DNA of 64,000 bases, from contig NZ_JHBV01000043.1 of NCBI RefSeq assembly GCF_000724545.1, forward strand, positions 124,001 to 188,000, written 5' to 3'. Of this stretch, positions 1 through 8,974 are shown piece by piece. Positions within the stretch are counted from its first letter, which is position 1. Each line of letters opens with the position of its first letter. The notes beneath the pieces were generated by a model. That model was not told the DNA's origin, made no database searches, and was given only the letters and a program-made list of their open reading frames with translations. A program made the translations under genes and the position numbers. Origin of the DNA: Aureispira sp. CCB-QB1. Lineage in GTDB: Bacteria; Bacteroidota; Bacteroidia; Chitinophagales; Saprospiraceae.

Positions 1-242
1 TGTATCTTTTAAAACCTGCGCCATTCTGTATTTTTGATGAGGTAGATGCGCCATTGGACGATGCGAATATTGCGAAGTTTAATAATATCATTAAGGATTT
101 TTCTAAAAATTCTCAGTTTGTCATTGTGACCCACAATAAGAAAACAATGGAAGCGGTGGATATTATGTATGGAGTAACGATGGTAAAAGGAATTTCAAGG
201 GTTGTGCCTGTTGACTTCCGTGAAATGGAAACAGTTACCTAA
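1..242 (+). CDS. smc: Chromosome segregation ATPase SMC, C-terminal end (5' partial)
   Basis: Only the last 79 or so codons are present and the gene enters from the left edge. Translation in frame 3 gives the SMC Walker B/D-loop signature FCIFDEVDAPLDDAN at the start. It is followed by a switch-like strand and histidine (FVIVTHNK) and the usual short tail ending in VDF. In SMC proteins this C-terminal half-head pairs with the N-terminal Walker A half to form the ABC-type ATPase that drives chromosome condensation and segregation in the cytoplasm. The signature order and the stop about 60 residues after Walker B match SMC better than RecN or MukB. The rest of the protein, with hinge and coiled coils, is outside the window. 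Confidence 0.9.
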   Translation, partial: YLLKPAPFCIFDEVDAPLDDANIAKFNNIIKDFSKNSQFVIVTHNKKTMEAVDIMYGVTMVKGISRVVPVDFREMETVT

Positions 243-306
243 TAAAAAACTGTTTGAAGGCCAGTAATTCATGGTTCAAACTACTTGTTGCTACAAAAAA
301 GACAAG

Positions 307-343
307 GCGAGTTGGTAGAAGGCTAACTCGCATAGTTTTTTCT
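307..343 (+). terminator. Rho-independent terminator after smc
   Basis: A GC-containing inverted repeat (GCGAGTTGG at 307-315 against GCTAACTCGC at 322-331, with G-T pairing) closes a short loop. A T-rich run starts at 336. It lies about 65 nt after the smc stop. Confidence 0.6.
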
Positions 344-385
344 ATAAGAAAGGTTGTAAAGAGCTTTTAAATCGTAGTTTTTTTG

Positions 386-393
386 TACTTTTG
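386..393 (+). promoter_or_regulatory. Possible -7 element upstream of hmgA
   Basis: TACTTTTG matches the Bacteroidota primary sigma -7 consensus TAnnTTTG, about 60 nt before the hmgA ATG. There is no TTG at the usual 19-21 nt upstream spacing, so this is a weak call in AT-rich DNA. Confidence 0.3.
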
Positions 394-451
394 GAATATC
401 TGAAATATATTACTTAACCACAATTCTACTAAAAAAAGTACCTAAATAATT

Positions 452-1612
452 ATGGCTTTTTATCAAAAACTAGGAAAAATTCCACAAAAGCGACACACAC
501 AATTTCGCAAGGAAGATGGTAGTTTGTATGCAGAAGAGTTGGTGAGTACAGAAGGCTTTGATGCCAACTACTCGCTTATCTATCACGTACATCCTCCTAC
601 ATTGGTCAAAGAAGTTGGAGAACCTTATTCTGTGGAGCCTAAAATTGCAATTAAAAAGAATTTAAAGTCTTTGTCTTTAAAAACGTTTGCTGTCAAACCA
701 GAAGCAGATTATCTCAAAAGTCGTGTGGTTCTGATGGTAAACAATGATTTGCAAATTGGTGTTGCCGCTCCCAAAGGAGCTCCAATGGATTATTACTACA
801 AAAATGCAGATGCAGATGAAATGCTTTTTGTCCATGAAGGGGAAGGAACCGTGCATACGATTTACGGAGATTTAGATTTTGAATATGGAGATTACATTGT
901 CTTACCTAGAGGAACCATCTATCAAATTGAATTTAAGACAGAGAAAAATCGTTTGTTTGTTTTAGAATCATTTAGCCCCATTCGCTTTCCAAAGCGTTAT
1001 CAAAACAACCAAGGACAACTAATGGAGCATGCTCCTTTTTGTGAGCGAGACATTCGTACCCCACAAAATTTAAAAACGCACGATGAGCATGGTGATTTTA
1101 AGGTGTTGATTAAGAAACAAGGAATGATTTTTCCTTATACCTATGCAACACATCCGTTTGATGCTGTAGGTTGGGATGGATACCATTATCCTTACATTTT
1201 TTCTATTCATGACTTTGAGCCAATTACAGGGCGAGTACACCAACCGCCACCAGTGCACCAAACTTTTGCAGGTGCGGGATTTGTAGTGTGTTCTTTCTGC
1301 CCCAGAAAATACGATTACCATCCTAAGGCGATTCCTGCACCATACAACCATAGCAACATTGATTCAGATGAAGTGTTGTATTATGTAGATGGTGATTTTA
1401 TGAGTCGTAATAATATTGAAAGAGGTCAGATTACACTACATCCAGGAGGCATTCCTCATGGACCACATCCTGGCGCTGCGGAACGGAGTATCGGTGTAGA
1501 AGATACAGAAGAATTAGCTGTAATGGTTGATCCTTTCCGACCATTCCAAATTACAGAAGCAGCTTTGGAAATTCAAGATCCTAATTATTATTTATCTTGG
1601 TTAGAACACTAA
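452..1612 (+). CDS. hmgA: Homogentisate 1,2-dioxygenase
   Basis: This 386-residue protein should open the aromatic ring of homogentisate to maleylacetoacetate, using Fe(II) and O2, in tyrosine and phenylalanine breakdown in the cytoplasm. The fold is a double cupin. The N-terminal half carries a cupin strand set (EGEGTVHTIYGDLDFEYGDY, about residues 129-148). The C-terminal half carries the iron-site region: PYNHSNIDSDEVLYY, with candidate ligands H300 and E307, then HPGGIPHGPHPG with a histidine cluster. Length fits the shorter bacterial subfamily rather than the roughly 440-residue animal enzyme. The ATG at 452 begins the conserved sequence directly. hppD, the enzyme that makes its substrate, lies 559 nt downstream on the same strand. 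Confidence 0.93.
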   Translation: MAFYQKLGKIPQKRHTQFRKEDGSLYAEELVSTEGFDANYSLIYHVHPPTLVKEVGEPYSVEPKIAIKKNLKSLSLKTFAVKPEADYLKSRVVLMVNNDLQIGVAAPKGAPMDYYYKNADADEMLFVHEGEGTVHTIYGDLDFEYGDYIVLPRGTIYQIEFKTEKNRLFVLESFSPIRFPKRYQNNQGQLMEHAPFCERDIRTPQNLKTHDEHGDFKVLIKKQGMIFPYTYATHPFDAVGWDGYHYPYIFSIHDFEPITGRVHQPPPVHQTFAGAGFVVCSFCPRKYDYHPKAIPAPYNHSNIDSDEVLYYVDGDFMSRNNIERGQITLHPGGIPHGPHPGAAERSIGVEDTEELAVMVDPFRPFQITEAALEIQDPNYYLSWLEH

Positions 1613-2171
1613 ACGTTAGTAGGTTGAAACGGCACGTAGCGACACAACTAACTACTATTAGAAATAATAAACAATGAACTATAATTTAATTAGTAAAATT
1701 TCAGAAAAACAACGCATTAAATTGGCCATTCAAAGTAGTGCCATGTGGTAAGTATTGGACTTTGTAAAACTAGGTACTTTACAAAGTCTATTGGGCTGTT
1801 GAATTATAGTTGCTAAATTCATACACTATTTGCTATTTATCTAAAATACTTGACAAAGGATGGTACAGTAAGTGCGATTTAGCAAAAAATTATTATCATT
1901 AACTTAAATACACTGGAAAATAGATTTTTAAACGAGTATTGGTGTTTTGATAACGGAGCTTATCAAGTTGTGAGTGCTCTTGAATTTTATCAAAAGTATT
2001 TTATACATAGTTTGTTGAAACCACGCAGTAGCAGCGAACCGAGCTATGCGAGCTCACGACCGTAGGGAGCTACCACGAAGTAGCAGCGTAGCTAACTACT
2101 ATTATAATAACAATCACAAATTTCTGTTGCAGTGTACTAAAAGAGTTTTACTCTATCAAAATAAAATAATC
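1613..2171. other. Repeat-containing spacer between hmgA and hppD
   Basis: This 559-nt gap holds a degenerate core-repeat echo near 1622-1662 (ending AACTAACTACTATTA) and a 25-codon open frame at 1674-1751 that resembles nothing I recognise. It also has an 11-bp inverted repeat at 1758-1768/1778-1788 (GACTTTGTAAA / TTTACAAAGTC) and two full core-repeat copies at 2021-2040 and 2073-2101. An open frame runs in phase from 2046 into hppD, but it is made of the repeat and is not taken as coding. Confidence 0.7.
2021..2101 (+). repeat. Two copies of the CCACGNAGTAGCAGCG core repeat
   Basis: CCACGCAGTAGCAGCGAACC lies at 2021-2040 and CCACGAAGTAGCAGCGTAGC starts at 2073, continuing TAACTACTA. The first copy is preceded by TTTGTTGAAA, the same context as the copy at 41327. 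The core recurs at 32406, 36385, 36433, 41327, 41358 (reverse), 41515, 46168 (reverse), 48421 and 48497, always between genes. Confidence 0.85.
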
Positions 2172-3326
2172 ATGGCAAACGATTTAAAAAATTTAGAGAA
2201 TGTAAATTATGGCATCGAAAAAATCTTTGAAGAAGCAGAGGATTTCTTGCCATTGTTAGGAACGGATTATGTAGAGCTGTATGTGGGCAATGCCAAGCAA
2301 TCAGCACACTTTTATAAAACAGCTTTTGGCTTTCAGTCTTTGGCATATTGTGGTTTAGAAACAGGGGTGAAAGATCGTACCTCTTATGTATTGGTTCAAG
2401 ATAAAATACGATTGGTTTTAACAACACCAATGGATGCTGATGGACCTATTGCAGAGCATATTAAGAAACATGGAGATGGAGTTAAGGTGGTTGCTCTTTG
2501 GGTAGACGATGCTACGAAGGCGTTTGAGGAAACGACAAAGCGTGGCGGAAAGCCATTTATGGAGCCAACGGTTGAGAAAGACGAACATGGAGAAATTGTT
2601 CGTTCTGGAATTCATACTTATGGAGATACAGTACATATTTTTGTAGAGCGCAAGAATTATAATGGTATTTTTATGCCAGGCTTCAAAGAATGGAAATCAA
2701 ATTACAACCCTGCACCAGTTGGTTTGAAGTATATCGACCATATGGTTGGTAATGTAGGTTGGGGAGAAATGAATACGTGGGTAGATTACTATGCTAATGT
2801 TATGGGCTTTGCCAATTTAATTAGTTTTGATGACAAGGATATCTCCACAGAATATACTGCTTTGATGTCAAAAGTGATGACCAATGGCAATGGTCGAGTA
2901 AAATTCCCTATTAACGAACCAGCAGAAGGAAAGAAAAAATCTCAAATTGAGGAATATTTAGACTTCTATCAAGGAGCAGGGATTCAGCACATTGCAGTCG
3001 CAACCGATGACATTCTAGCAACCGTAAAAGAAATGACTGCTCGTGGAATCGAATTTCTATATGTACCAGGAACGTATTATGATACGGTATTAGATCGTGT
3101 TGGCGAAATTGACGAAGAAATACTGAAGTTAAAAGAATTGGGTATTTTGGTTGATAGAGATGATGAAGGATACTTGTTACAAATCTTTACAAAACCTGTA
3201 GTAGATCGTCCAACGATGTTTTTTGAGATTATTCAACGCAAAGGTGCACAGTCTTTTGGAAAAGGAAATTTCAAAGCATTGTTTGAATCAATTGAAGCAG
3301 AGCAAGCTCGCAGAGGGACATTGTAG
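2172..3326 (+). CDS. hppD: 4-hydroxyphenylpyruvate dioxygenase
   Basis: This 384-residue Fe(II) enzyme converts 4-hydroxyphenylpyruvate to homogentisate, the substrate of the upstream hmgA product. It has two vicinal-oxygen-chelate halves. The N-terminal half starts with DYVELYVGNAKQSAHFY. The catalytic C-terminal half carries the three iron-ligand regions: the histidine in YIDHMVGNV, the histidine in GIQHIAVATDDI, and the glutamate in FFEIIQRKG near the C-terminus. The ATG at 2172 is chosen because the open frame upstream of it is built from an intergenic repeat, while the conserved protein begins MANDLKNLENVNYGIEKIF. A strong terminator follows. Together with hmgA it forms a tyrosine-catabolism pair, though the large gap leaves co-transcription uncertain. 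Confidence 0.95.
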   Translation: MANDLKNLENVNYGIEKIFEEAEDFLPLLGTDYVELYVGNAKQSAHFYKTAFGFQSLAYCGLETGVKDRTSYVLVQDKIRLVLTTPMDADGPIAEHIKKHGDGVKVVALWVDDATKAFEETTKRGGKPFMEPTVEKDEHGEIVRSGIHTYGDTVHIFVERKNYNGIFMPGFKEWKSNYNPAPVGLKYIDHMVGNVGWGEMNTWVDYYANVMGFANLISFDDKDISTEYTALMSKVMTNGNGRVKFPINEPAEGKKKSQIEEYLDFYQGAGIQHIAVATDDILATVKEMTARGIEFLYVPGTYYDTVLDRVGEIDEEILKLKELGILVDRDDEGYLLQIFTKPVVDRPTMFFEIIQRKGAQSFGKGNFKALFESIEAEQARRGTL

Positions 3327-3705
3327 AAACTGCTTTTTTGAATAGTTTTTAGAGCAAAGGATAATCATTTAAGCGTATTATCCTTTGCTTTTTTTATTAA
3401 AACTAATCTAGTTTGTATTGTTATGGCATAAAAATAACGTTTTTAGGACAACGAATTTGAGGTGGTGTTTTTAGAATTATTTAAGATAAAGTAATGAATA
3501 AGGAATGAACAATTCTAAGTAAATCCTATGAATTAATCTGCTTTAGAAGACTTGAATTCATAATTCTTTGTTATTTTAGAGCAAGAACGATATGATTTTG
3601 GGGCTATTTGCTTTGATTGTGAAATCTTTGTATAATTAAAGATTGTAAATTGATTCTTGTAAAAGTTTAAAAAAATCATCCATACCCACATCAAAATGAA
3701 TTGTT
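3327..3705. other. Spacer with terminator, otherwise empty
   Basis: Apart from the hppD terminator at 3353-3396 I see no gene, no core repeat and no clear promoter in these 379 nt. The sequence is AT-rich. Confidence 0.6.
3353..3396 (+). terminator. Rho-independent terminator after hppD
   Basis: A perfect 13-bp stem (AGCAAAGGATAAT at 3353-3365, ATTATCCTTTGCT at 3377-3389) has an 11-nt loop and is followed directly by a run of T. Confidence 0.92.
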
Positions 3706-4602
3706 ATGTTATATAAATGGATTTTAGTAGGAAGTTTAGTTAGTTGTTTTTTTGCTAGTTTTGCGCAGAAAAAAGACTCTATACGTGTTGTTATCGCTAT
3801 GGATGCCGCTAATGACGATATTGAAACTTCTTATGGGTATTGGGAAGCTCGTTCTAACTTAAAGGTTTTGATTGATATGTATGGGTTTAGTGGGGGCGTA
3901 AAGCACTTGGCAGAACAATACGAAATGAAATACGATGTAGGAGAAGAAGCTTGGGTGGTAACCTTGCCGAAGGGCTTTTTTGAACTTCGAGTAGAGTCGT
4001 TGGGGTTTACTGATATTAAATCTCCGCTTCGATTAAAACAAGATTATAGAGAGAATATTTTGTTGAATGTAGATTCTACTTCTTATACCTATAAAAACAG
4101 AAAACGCTATAATTATATAGCAGGAACATTAAACTTTTGTTCTACGATATTGGTTCAATTTGGAAGTGGAGACCCCGCTGCTCAACGTGATTTTTTATTA
4201 TCGGCTTTAGAAGTAGAAGGTTTTGAGCACATCTCTGTCCTTAGAACCCAAAAAATACGACATACCAATGCATTTTTAGTTACCCTAGCTATTACCGATC
4301 GCACTCCTTTAAATATTCTTTTGTATCGAAAAATGACCAAGCAGCCCGAAATAGAACGAGGCTATTTGATTGGAGGCGATATTACCAAGGCAATTGAGCT
4401 ATTTCAAGAGAACAGCAATGTTCTTTTTGCCAATCCCAGTTTTTTGAATGACCCCAACGTTGTATTCAAGAATTCGGCTAAATTTACAAAGAGCGAACAG
4501 TTGGAACGCAAATTGTTAGGCTTAATGGAAGAGGACAGTCAAACATTGGATAAGATTAATTACATTTTAGATAAAACCACTCCCAAAGAAGAAATAGAAT
4601 AG
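3706..4602 (+). CDS. Hypothetical exported protein
   Basis: I do not recognise this 298-residue protein. It begins with a hydrophobic signal peptide (MLYKWILVGSLVSCFFASFA, cleavage likely before QKK), so it should be in the periplasm or outer envelope. There is no lipobox and no T9SS sorting tail. After about residue 130 it is predominantly soluble mixed alpha/beta sequence, and it ends in a charged, probably helical tail (SEQLERKLLGLMEEDSQ). The next gene, 116 nt downstream on the same strand, is another exported protein of unknown function. The two may be transcribed together. Confidence 0.6.
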   Translation: MLYKWILVGSLVSCFFASFAQKKDSIRVVIAMDAANDDIETSYGYWEARSNLKVLIDMYGFSGGVKHLAEQYEMKYDVGEEAWVVTLPKGFFELRVESLGFTDIKSPLRLKQDYRENILLNVDSTSYTYKNRKRYNYIAGTLNFCSTILVQFGSGDPAAQRDFLLSALEVEGFEHISVLRTQKIRHTNAFLVTLAITDRTPLNILLYRKMTKQPEIERGYLIGGDITKAIELFQENSNVLFANPSFLNDPNVVFKNSAKFTKSEQLERKLLGLMEEDSQTLDKINYILDKTTPKEEIE

Positions 4603-4718
4603 GTTCATGTTGCTGTCTGGGAGATTCTCTCTTATAGCAATTGAATCCCCTAATCATCCCTTTTGATTAAAAGTCCTATCATTTTAATTCTAAATGGTCG
4701 AAATACAACCACAATCTT

Positions 4719-6209
4719 ATGAGATTAGGCGCATTGTTTTGCATTACATACTTATCATTTTATTCATTAGTTGTTGCACAAGCAGATGTAAAGCTTGAAG
4801 TAGAGTACTTTACAGATAGTATGGTTACGGTGGCTACCTTAGATACCAATTATTTGTATCCTTGGAATAAACGTGTCTTGGCTTCTGTAAAAGCTTTTTT
4901 AGCTTTGGAAAAGGGAAATCATGATGTAATGATTTTGGTGACTATGCCAAAGGGTAAACCAGCATTTGTTGAGGTGAGTTCAAGACCTCAGTTAAACAAA
5001 GAAACGACAGATCACTTGATTCGACGACTGGAAGCTTTGTCCCGTCCTCCTCGATCAGAATTGACGGAATATGCTTACTTAATTACAGCTACGGTAGGGA
5101 AAGGCTGCGAAAATCCGCAGTTAAAATTCTTACCTAAGGTGGCATTGCCAGAAGAAAAAGTTCGTGCAAAATTTGAAGCAGCAGACTTAGCAGGCAAAAT
5201 TGATTTATTCCAGAATTGGGTCATCGAAGATGTCATTCCAGTCTTAGCATTTTATGAAGATAGTTTAAGGTCTGAGCTAAAAGGAGTAAATGCTATTGGT
5301 AAAATATTAAAAACCAAAGCTTTCAACGATAAAAGTGCTGAAGAGTTGACTATTGCGAATCCTGAATATTGGCGTGCAACTATGGAAATTGGTTCGGGGA
5401 ATGGATTGGTTATTTTATCTAAAATTTCTATTCATATTGCGAAAGGAGAGTTTGATTTGGCGAAACGTTACCTTGATGTAGCACAAGCGTTTCCTGAGCA
5501 AAATTCAATGGCTCTTAATTTTTATAAACAATTTGGATTTAGAATGGAATGGCTCTATGATGATGTTCGAGAACAAATTCGAATTGGAAAAAAGTTTCAA
5601 ATTGAGGGAGATTTTGAAAGCGCTGCTTTGCATTTTGAGGCACAACTAAAAAACTTTCCCAAATCTGCTGATTTTAATTTTGAAAAATACTATTCTCGTT
5701 CTTTGTTGATTAGCGAACATGATCCTGAGTACATCATTCAATTATGGAAAGATTGCAAAGCTGCTGTTTATGCTTGTGATCCTTTGTATAATATGAATGT
5801 TCCTGCCAAAAATAGTAAAGACCTATACTTGATGTCCAAACGACACGAAATTAATTTATTGTTTGATAATCAAGTAAGTATTAGCGAGAACATACTAGAA
5901 TATGCCGATATTGCTTTGGATTTGGAAGTCTATGGATTTGCTGCTCATATGTATTGGTTAATTATCGGAAATAAACCTGATGCTTTTCCTGAAAGAGATA
6001 TTTTGGCGCATTATTTATATTGTCTAGAAAAATTGGGCGATACCGAAAATATTCGAACATTTGAAGAAGAGTATACGCGTCAAAAATTCAAAAAAATAGA
6101 GCGAGAACGGAAACAAGCAATGGAGAATAGTCCCATTTACAATCGCTCAAAGGGCATTCAAAATAAGAACGACAAGCGCCGAAATAATCAAAAAAAAGAT
6201 AAGGGATAA
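4719..6209 (+). CDS. Hypothetical exported protein, helical repeats likely
   Basis: This 496-residue protein starts with a signal peptide (MRLGALFCITYLSFYSLVVA) and has no T9SS tail. From about residue 230 onward the sequence is helix-rich with TPR-like spacing: a segment around GEFDLAKRYLDVAQAFPEQN, then EGDFESAALHFEAQLKNFPK, which looks like a TPR unit. The last 40 residues are strongly basic and low in complexity (RKQAMENSPIYNRSK onward, then Lys/Arg/Asn-rich). The function is unknown; scaffolding in the periplasm is only a guess from the TPR-like units. It converges with xerD, leaving only 11 nt between the two stops. Confidence 0.6.
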   Translation: MRLGALFCITYLSFYSLVVAQADVKLEVEYFTDSMVTVATLDTNYLYPWNKRVLASVKAFLALEKGNHDVMILVTMPKGKPAFVEVSSRPQLNKETTDHLIRRLEALSRPPRSELTEYAYLITATVGKGCENPQLKFLPKVALPEEKVRAKFEAADLAGKIDLFQNWVIEDVIPVLAFYEDSLRSELKGVNAIGKILKTKAFNDKSAEELTIANPEYWRATMEIGSGNGLVILSKISIHIAKGEFDLAKRYLDVAQAFPEQNSMALNFYKQFGFRMEWLYDDVREQIRIGKKFQIEGDFESAALHFEAQLKNFPKSADFNFEKYYSRSLLISEHDPEYIIQLWKDCKAAVYACDPLYNMNVPAKNSKDLYLMSKRHEINLLFDNQVSISENILEYADIALDLEVYGFAAHMYWLIIGNKPDAFPERDILAHYLYCLEKLGDTENIRTFEEEYTRQKFKKIERERKQAMENSPIYNRSKGIQNKNDKRRNNQKKDKG

Positions 6210-6220
6210 ACGAAGAAATT

Positions 6221-7129
6221 TTACTCGTTTGTTCTATGTCTAGGGTGAAAAAGTTGGATTGTTTCTTTGAGGTACCCCATGTCTAAATGGGTGTAAATTT
6301 CTGTTGTAACGATGGATTTATGCCCTAGCAAGTCTTGTACGATTCTTAGGTTAGCGCCTCCTTCAATTAAATGAGTGGCAAAAGTATGTCGAAAAGTATG
6401 TGGAGAAACTTTTTTATCAATGCCTGCTTTTTTTGCTAAGTCTTTTATGATAATGAAAATCATGTTTCGGGTAAGTTGCCCACCTCGCCGATTAAGAAAG
6501 ACGATGTCTTCACTTTCTGGTTTGATATTGGTCATTTGATTTCGATCCAATAGATAGAACTCTAAATGCTTAATAGCTTGATCTCCAATCGGAACCATTC
6601 GTTCTTTGTTGCCTTTCCCTATTACTTTGATAAAACCAATATGCAAATACATATTGGATAGTTTGAGATTGGTTAATTCGCTAACACGCAAACCACAAGC
6701 ATACAAAACTTCTAAAATAGCTCGATTTCTAGAACCTTCTTTTTTAGAATGGTCTATTGCTGCAATTAGTAACTCTATTTCTTGATGTGTCAATACAGAA
6801 GGGAGCGAACGAGCTAGTTTGGGAGCACTAAGCAACAAAGCAGGATCTTCCAACAAAACATCTTCTAAAATCAAATAACGAAAAAAAGCTTTTAGGCTAG
6901 ATATAATTCGAGCTTGAGAATTAACACTTAAACCCAATTCATTTAAATAAGTAATGAAATTTTGTAAATCATTGAGTTCTAATTGAGATAATCCCTTATT
7001 TAACGCATGAATTTCTATAAACTCTGTCAACTTTTTTAAGTCTTGCAGATAGGCAGTGATGGAGGCAGGAGAAAGCCCTTTTTCTAATGCCAAAAATGCT
7101 TTGAAAGATTTTATATAGGGTGTTTCCAT
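6221..7129 (-). CDS. xerD: Site-specific tyrosine recombinase XerD
   Basis: This 302-residue integrase-family enzyme is expected to resolve chromosome dimers at dif. The N-terminal SAM-like core-binding domain covers about residues 1-85. The catalytic domain holds the full set of active-site residues: R148 (GLRVSEL), K172 (GKGNKERMVP), H244 and R247 (HTFRH), H270 (LLGHKS) and the nucleophile Y279 (TTEIYTH). Length and motif order fit XerC/XerD rather than a phage integrase, and no attachment site or phage gene is nearby. XerD is favoured over XerC by general resemblance only. The start codon is 2 nt from the stop of the upstream lipoprotein gene, so the two probably form an operon. Confidence 0.88.
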   Translation of the reverse strand: METPYIKSFKAFLALEKGLSPASITAYLQDLKKLTEFIEIHALNKGLSQLELNDLQNFITYLNELGLSVNSQARIISSLKAFFRYLILEDVLLEDPALLLSAPKLARSLPSVLTHQEIELLIAAIDHSKKEGSRNRAILEVLYACGLRVSELTNLKLSNMYLHIGFIKVIGKGNKERMVPIGDQAIKHLEFYLLDRNQMTNIKPESEDIVFLNRRGGQLTRNMIFIIIKDLAKKAGIDKKVSPHTFRHTFATHLIEGGANLRIVQDLLGHKSIVTTEIYTHLDMGYLKETIQLFHPRHRTNE

Positions 7130-7131
7130 TT

Positions 7132-7608
7132 TTACTCTCCTAAGGTGCTTTGAACGCCAAAATCAATAATTATGCGAGTTTCTGTAATAGGAATGGCTCT
7201 AAAGATAACTTTTAATTCCATTTCAAATTCATCTTGAGTAATGTGTTCTTTCATATCTAGAATAGACGGATAGAGTTGGATAGTTCCAGAGTTGGTTATG
7301 GGTAAGTCGGTTTGATAGGCCATTTCTTGGCGTTTTGTTCCATCTACGGTATAAAAATAGGCTTGTTGAATGAAATCCAAATTGCTCTCGCCATATTCTA
7401 CCGTCATTGTAACATAGGCAGGCTTTGCTTCCAATAAGTCAGTACGACTTACGCCAGGAATGTCTCTTAAGACAAAATGATGCGAAAAACCTGTATTGAG
7501 TCCTGCGGGGATGGTTACATAGGTTCGAAAAGGAATATCTATAACAGGACCCTTTTGGCAAGCATTAAAAACACAAGCAATGATGATAAAGCAAAAAAAA
7601 CGCAGCAT
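7132..7608 (-). CDS. Hypothetical lipoprotein
   Basis: This 158-residue protein has a lipoprotein signal: a hydrophobic start and lipobox ending VFNAC, with C17 as the lipidated residue. The mature part is beta-rich (for example YVTMTVEYGE and FEMELKVIFRAIPI). It resembles the small Bacteroidota lipoproteins of unknown role. I considered a gliding-motility GldH-like protein because of the size and beta content but could not find its motifs. It lies immediately upstream of xerD with 2 nt between them, which suggests co-transcription but not shared function. Confidence 0.65.
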   Translation of the reverse strand: MLRFFCFIIIACVFNACQKGPVIDIPFRTYVTIPAGLNTGFSHHFVLRDIPGVSRTDLLEAKPAYVTMTVEYGESNLDFIQQAYFYTVDGTKRQEMAYQTDLPITNSGTIQLYPSILDMKEHITQDEFEMELKVIFRAIPITETRIIIDFGVQSTLGE

Positions 7609-7776
7609 GATAGTTTATTTTTTGTCTAATGCAATGGCTTATTAAAAATTTAAGAATCACAATTCTTAATTAGTAGTTCGCTAATTCGCACCTTATGCTT
7701 CGTTGCTCCCTCTGGTTATTAGGGGAAAACTTAGTCAACAGAAGATAAAAGAGTAGATTTACATTACTTTGTCAAC

Positions 7777-7789
7777 GAACGATTACTTA
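7777..7789 (-). repeat. Isolated family A terminus
   Basis: GAACGATTACTTA is the exact complement of the TAAGTAATCGTTC terminus of the family A elements at 32321, 46038 and 48391. No matching second end or core was identified nearby, so it may be a relic or a chance match. Confidence 0.35.
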
Positions 7790-7800
7790 TAGCACAGGAA

Positions 7801-8271
7801 CTATTGCTTAACTCCTTCAAAGATACTATTTTGCTTTAATACACCAACAGAACAAGCTCTGTCATGTTCATATTTCAGGATAAGTTGTCGGTTGGCAGGT
7901 GAAAAAGTTAGCAAATAAGCTTCCTTGCCGCTACAGTCTTGAGCAGAGTAAAGAAATACATCGTCGTATTGATTTTTGTTGGAAACCGATTGTGTAACTA
8001 AGTTGAGGACATTGCCATTGATAACAAGAGCATTGTCTTGAGTACTTGATTTTGTGATTTCAACTTGTTGATGCTCCAAGTGATCATAAGCTTTCGTAGA
8101 TTCTTTGTTTTCGTTGGATTTGGCGATGTCTTCATAAGTAATGGTTCCTTCATAAATCCCTATCAGTTGATCTCTGTAGTCCTCTGTCTGGATGGGAGTT
8201 AAGGCTTCTTTTTCACAACTAGTTAACAAAAAAAGACTAGAAACAAGGCAAGCAAAAAGTAATTTATTCAT
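7801..8271 (-). CDS. Hypothetical lipoprotein
   Basis: This 156-residue protein has a clear lipobox (MNKLLFACLVSSLFLLTSC, C19 lipidated), so it should be anchored in the inner or outer membrane. The mature domain begins about residue 35 with LIGIYEGTITYED, a pattern common in small Bacteroidota lipoproteins with a beta-barrel-like fold. It contains cysteines near the C-terminus (SAQDCSGKE and HDRACSVG) that could form a disulfide. I cannot assign a function. It stands alone, transcribed away from the haem-binding gene at 8474. Confidence 0.62.
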   Translation of the reverse strand: MNKLLFACLVSSLFLLTSCEKEALTPIQTEDYRDQLIGIYEGTITYEDIAKSNENKESTKAYDHLEHQQVEITKSSTQDNALVINGNVLNLVTQSVSNKNQYDDVFLYSAQDCSGKEAYLLTFSPANRQLILKYEHDRACSVGVLKQNSIFEGVKQ

Positions 8272-8473
8272 TATTTAGCAATTGTAGGTGGTTATATCTT
8301 AATGTTTAAGGTTATATACTATAAGACGAACGTTTTTGAGTAAAGGTCTACAATACTACTTTATTTTTCTTAATTTTAACGTTATCTTAAGTGATCTATT
8401 GTAGAAGATTATTTCTACCAATAAGTTAAGAATACGTCCATTTTAAAACCTGTTTTGAACTAAAAAATAAAAA

Positions 8474-8920
8474 ATGAATAAAAAAAAGATTTTGATTGGA
8501 ATAGGGTTATTATTGATTGCGATGCAATTTTTTCAAATTGATAAAAGCCCCATTATGATTGATAATAGAGTAACATTTGCAACGAATGAAAAACCTCCTC
8601 AAGATGTTTTGGCACAACTAAAATCCTCTTGTTACGATTGTCATTCAAATGAAACAAAATATCCTTGGTATACGTACGTAGCTCCTGTATCATTTTGGAT
8701 AAGAGGTCATATTAAAAATGCAAGAAAAGCGTTGAACTTCTCTACGTGGACTATAATGAGCAAAGAAGATCGCCGACACGCTTTGAGAGAATGTGCCGAA
8801 GAAATAGAAGAAGGACACATGCCGCCTAAAGGGTATTATAGAATGCATGGCGATGCTTATCTGGATGATGCTAAAAAAGTATTATTACAGGACTGGTTTG
8901 AGCAACAGAGCCTCCAATAA
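8474..8920 (+). CDS. Haem-binding domain protein (single CxxCH)
   Basis: This 148-residue protein has an N-terminal hydrophobic segment (residues 5-20) that acts as a signal anchor and then a compact domain with one c-type haem motif, CYDCH (C53, C56, H57). Conserved surroundings such as YPWYTYVAPVSFW and GHMPPKGYY match the Bacteroidota haem-binding domain (Haem_bd family). The methionine or histidine in GHMPPK is a plausible distal ligand. It probably sits on the periplasmic side of the inner membrane and carries electrons, though a partner is not evident. dprA follows 54 nt downstream on the same strand. Confidence 0.82.
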   Translation: MNKKKILIGIGLLLIAMQFFQIDKSPIMIDNRVTFATNEKPPQDVLAQLKSSCYDCHSNETKYPWYTYVAPVSFWIRGHIKNARKALNFSTWTIMSKEDRRHALRECAEEIEEGHMPPKGYYRMHGDAYLDDAKKVLLQDWFEQQSLQ

Positions 8921-8974
8921 CATTAATGTTATTACTTCAAAGGGGAGAGCGTTGTCAAACCATTAAAGAAACGC

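Noticed and set aside
1070-1351. 93-codon open frame antisense to hmgA
   Set aside because: Falls wholly inside a well-conserved enzyme gene and its product has no meaningful composition.
1674-1751. 25-codon open frame after hmgA
   Set aside because: Too short, no recognisable similarity and no downstream continuation; could be a gene remnant but cannot be supported.
2046-2171. In-frame N-terminal extension of hppD
   Set aside because: It is made of the core repeat and spacer sequence, and known HPPD proteins begin near MANDLKN; start moved to 2172.
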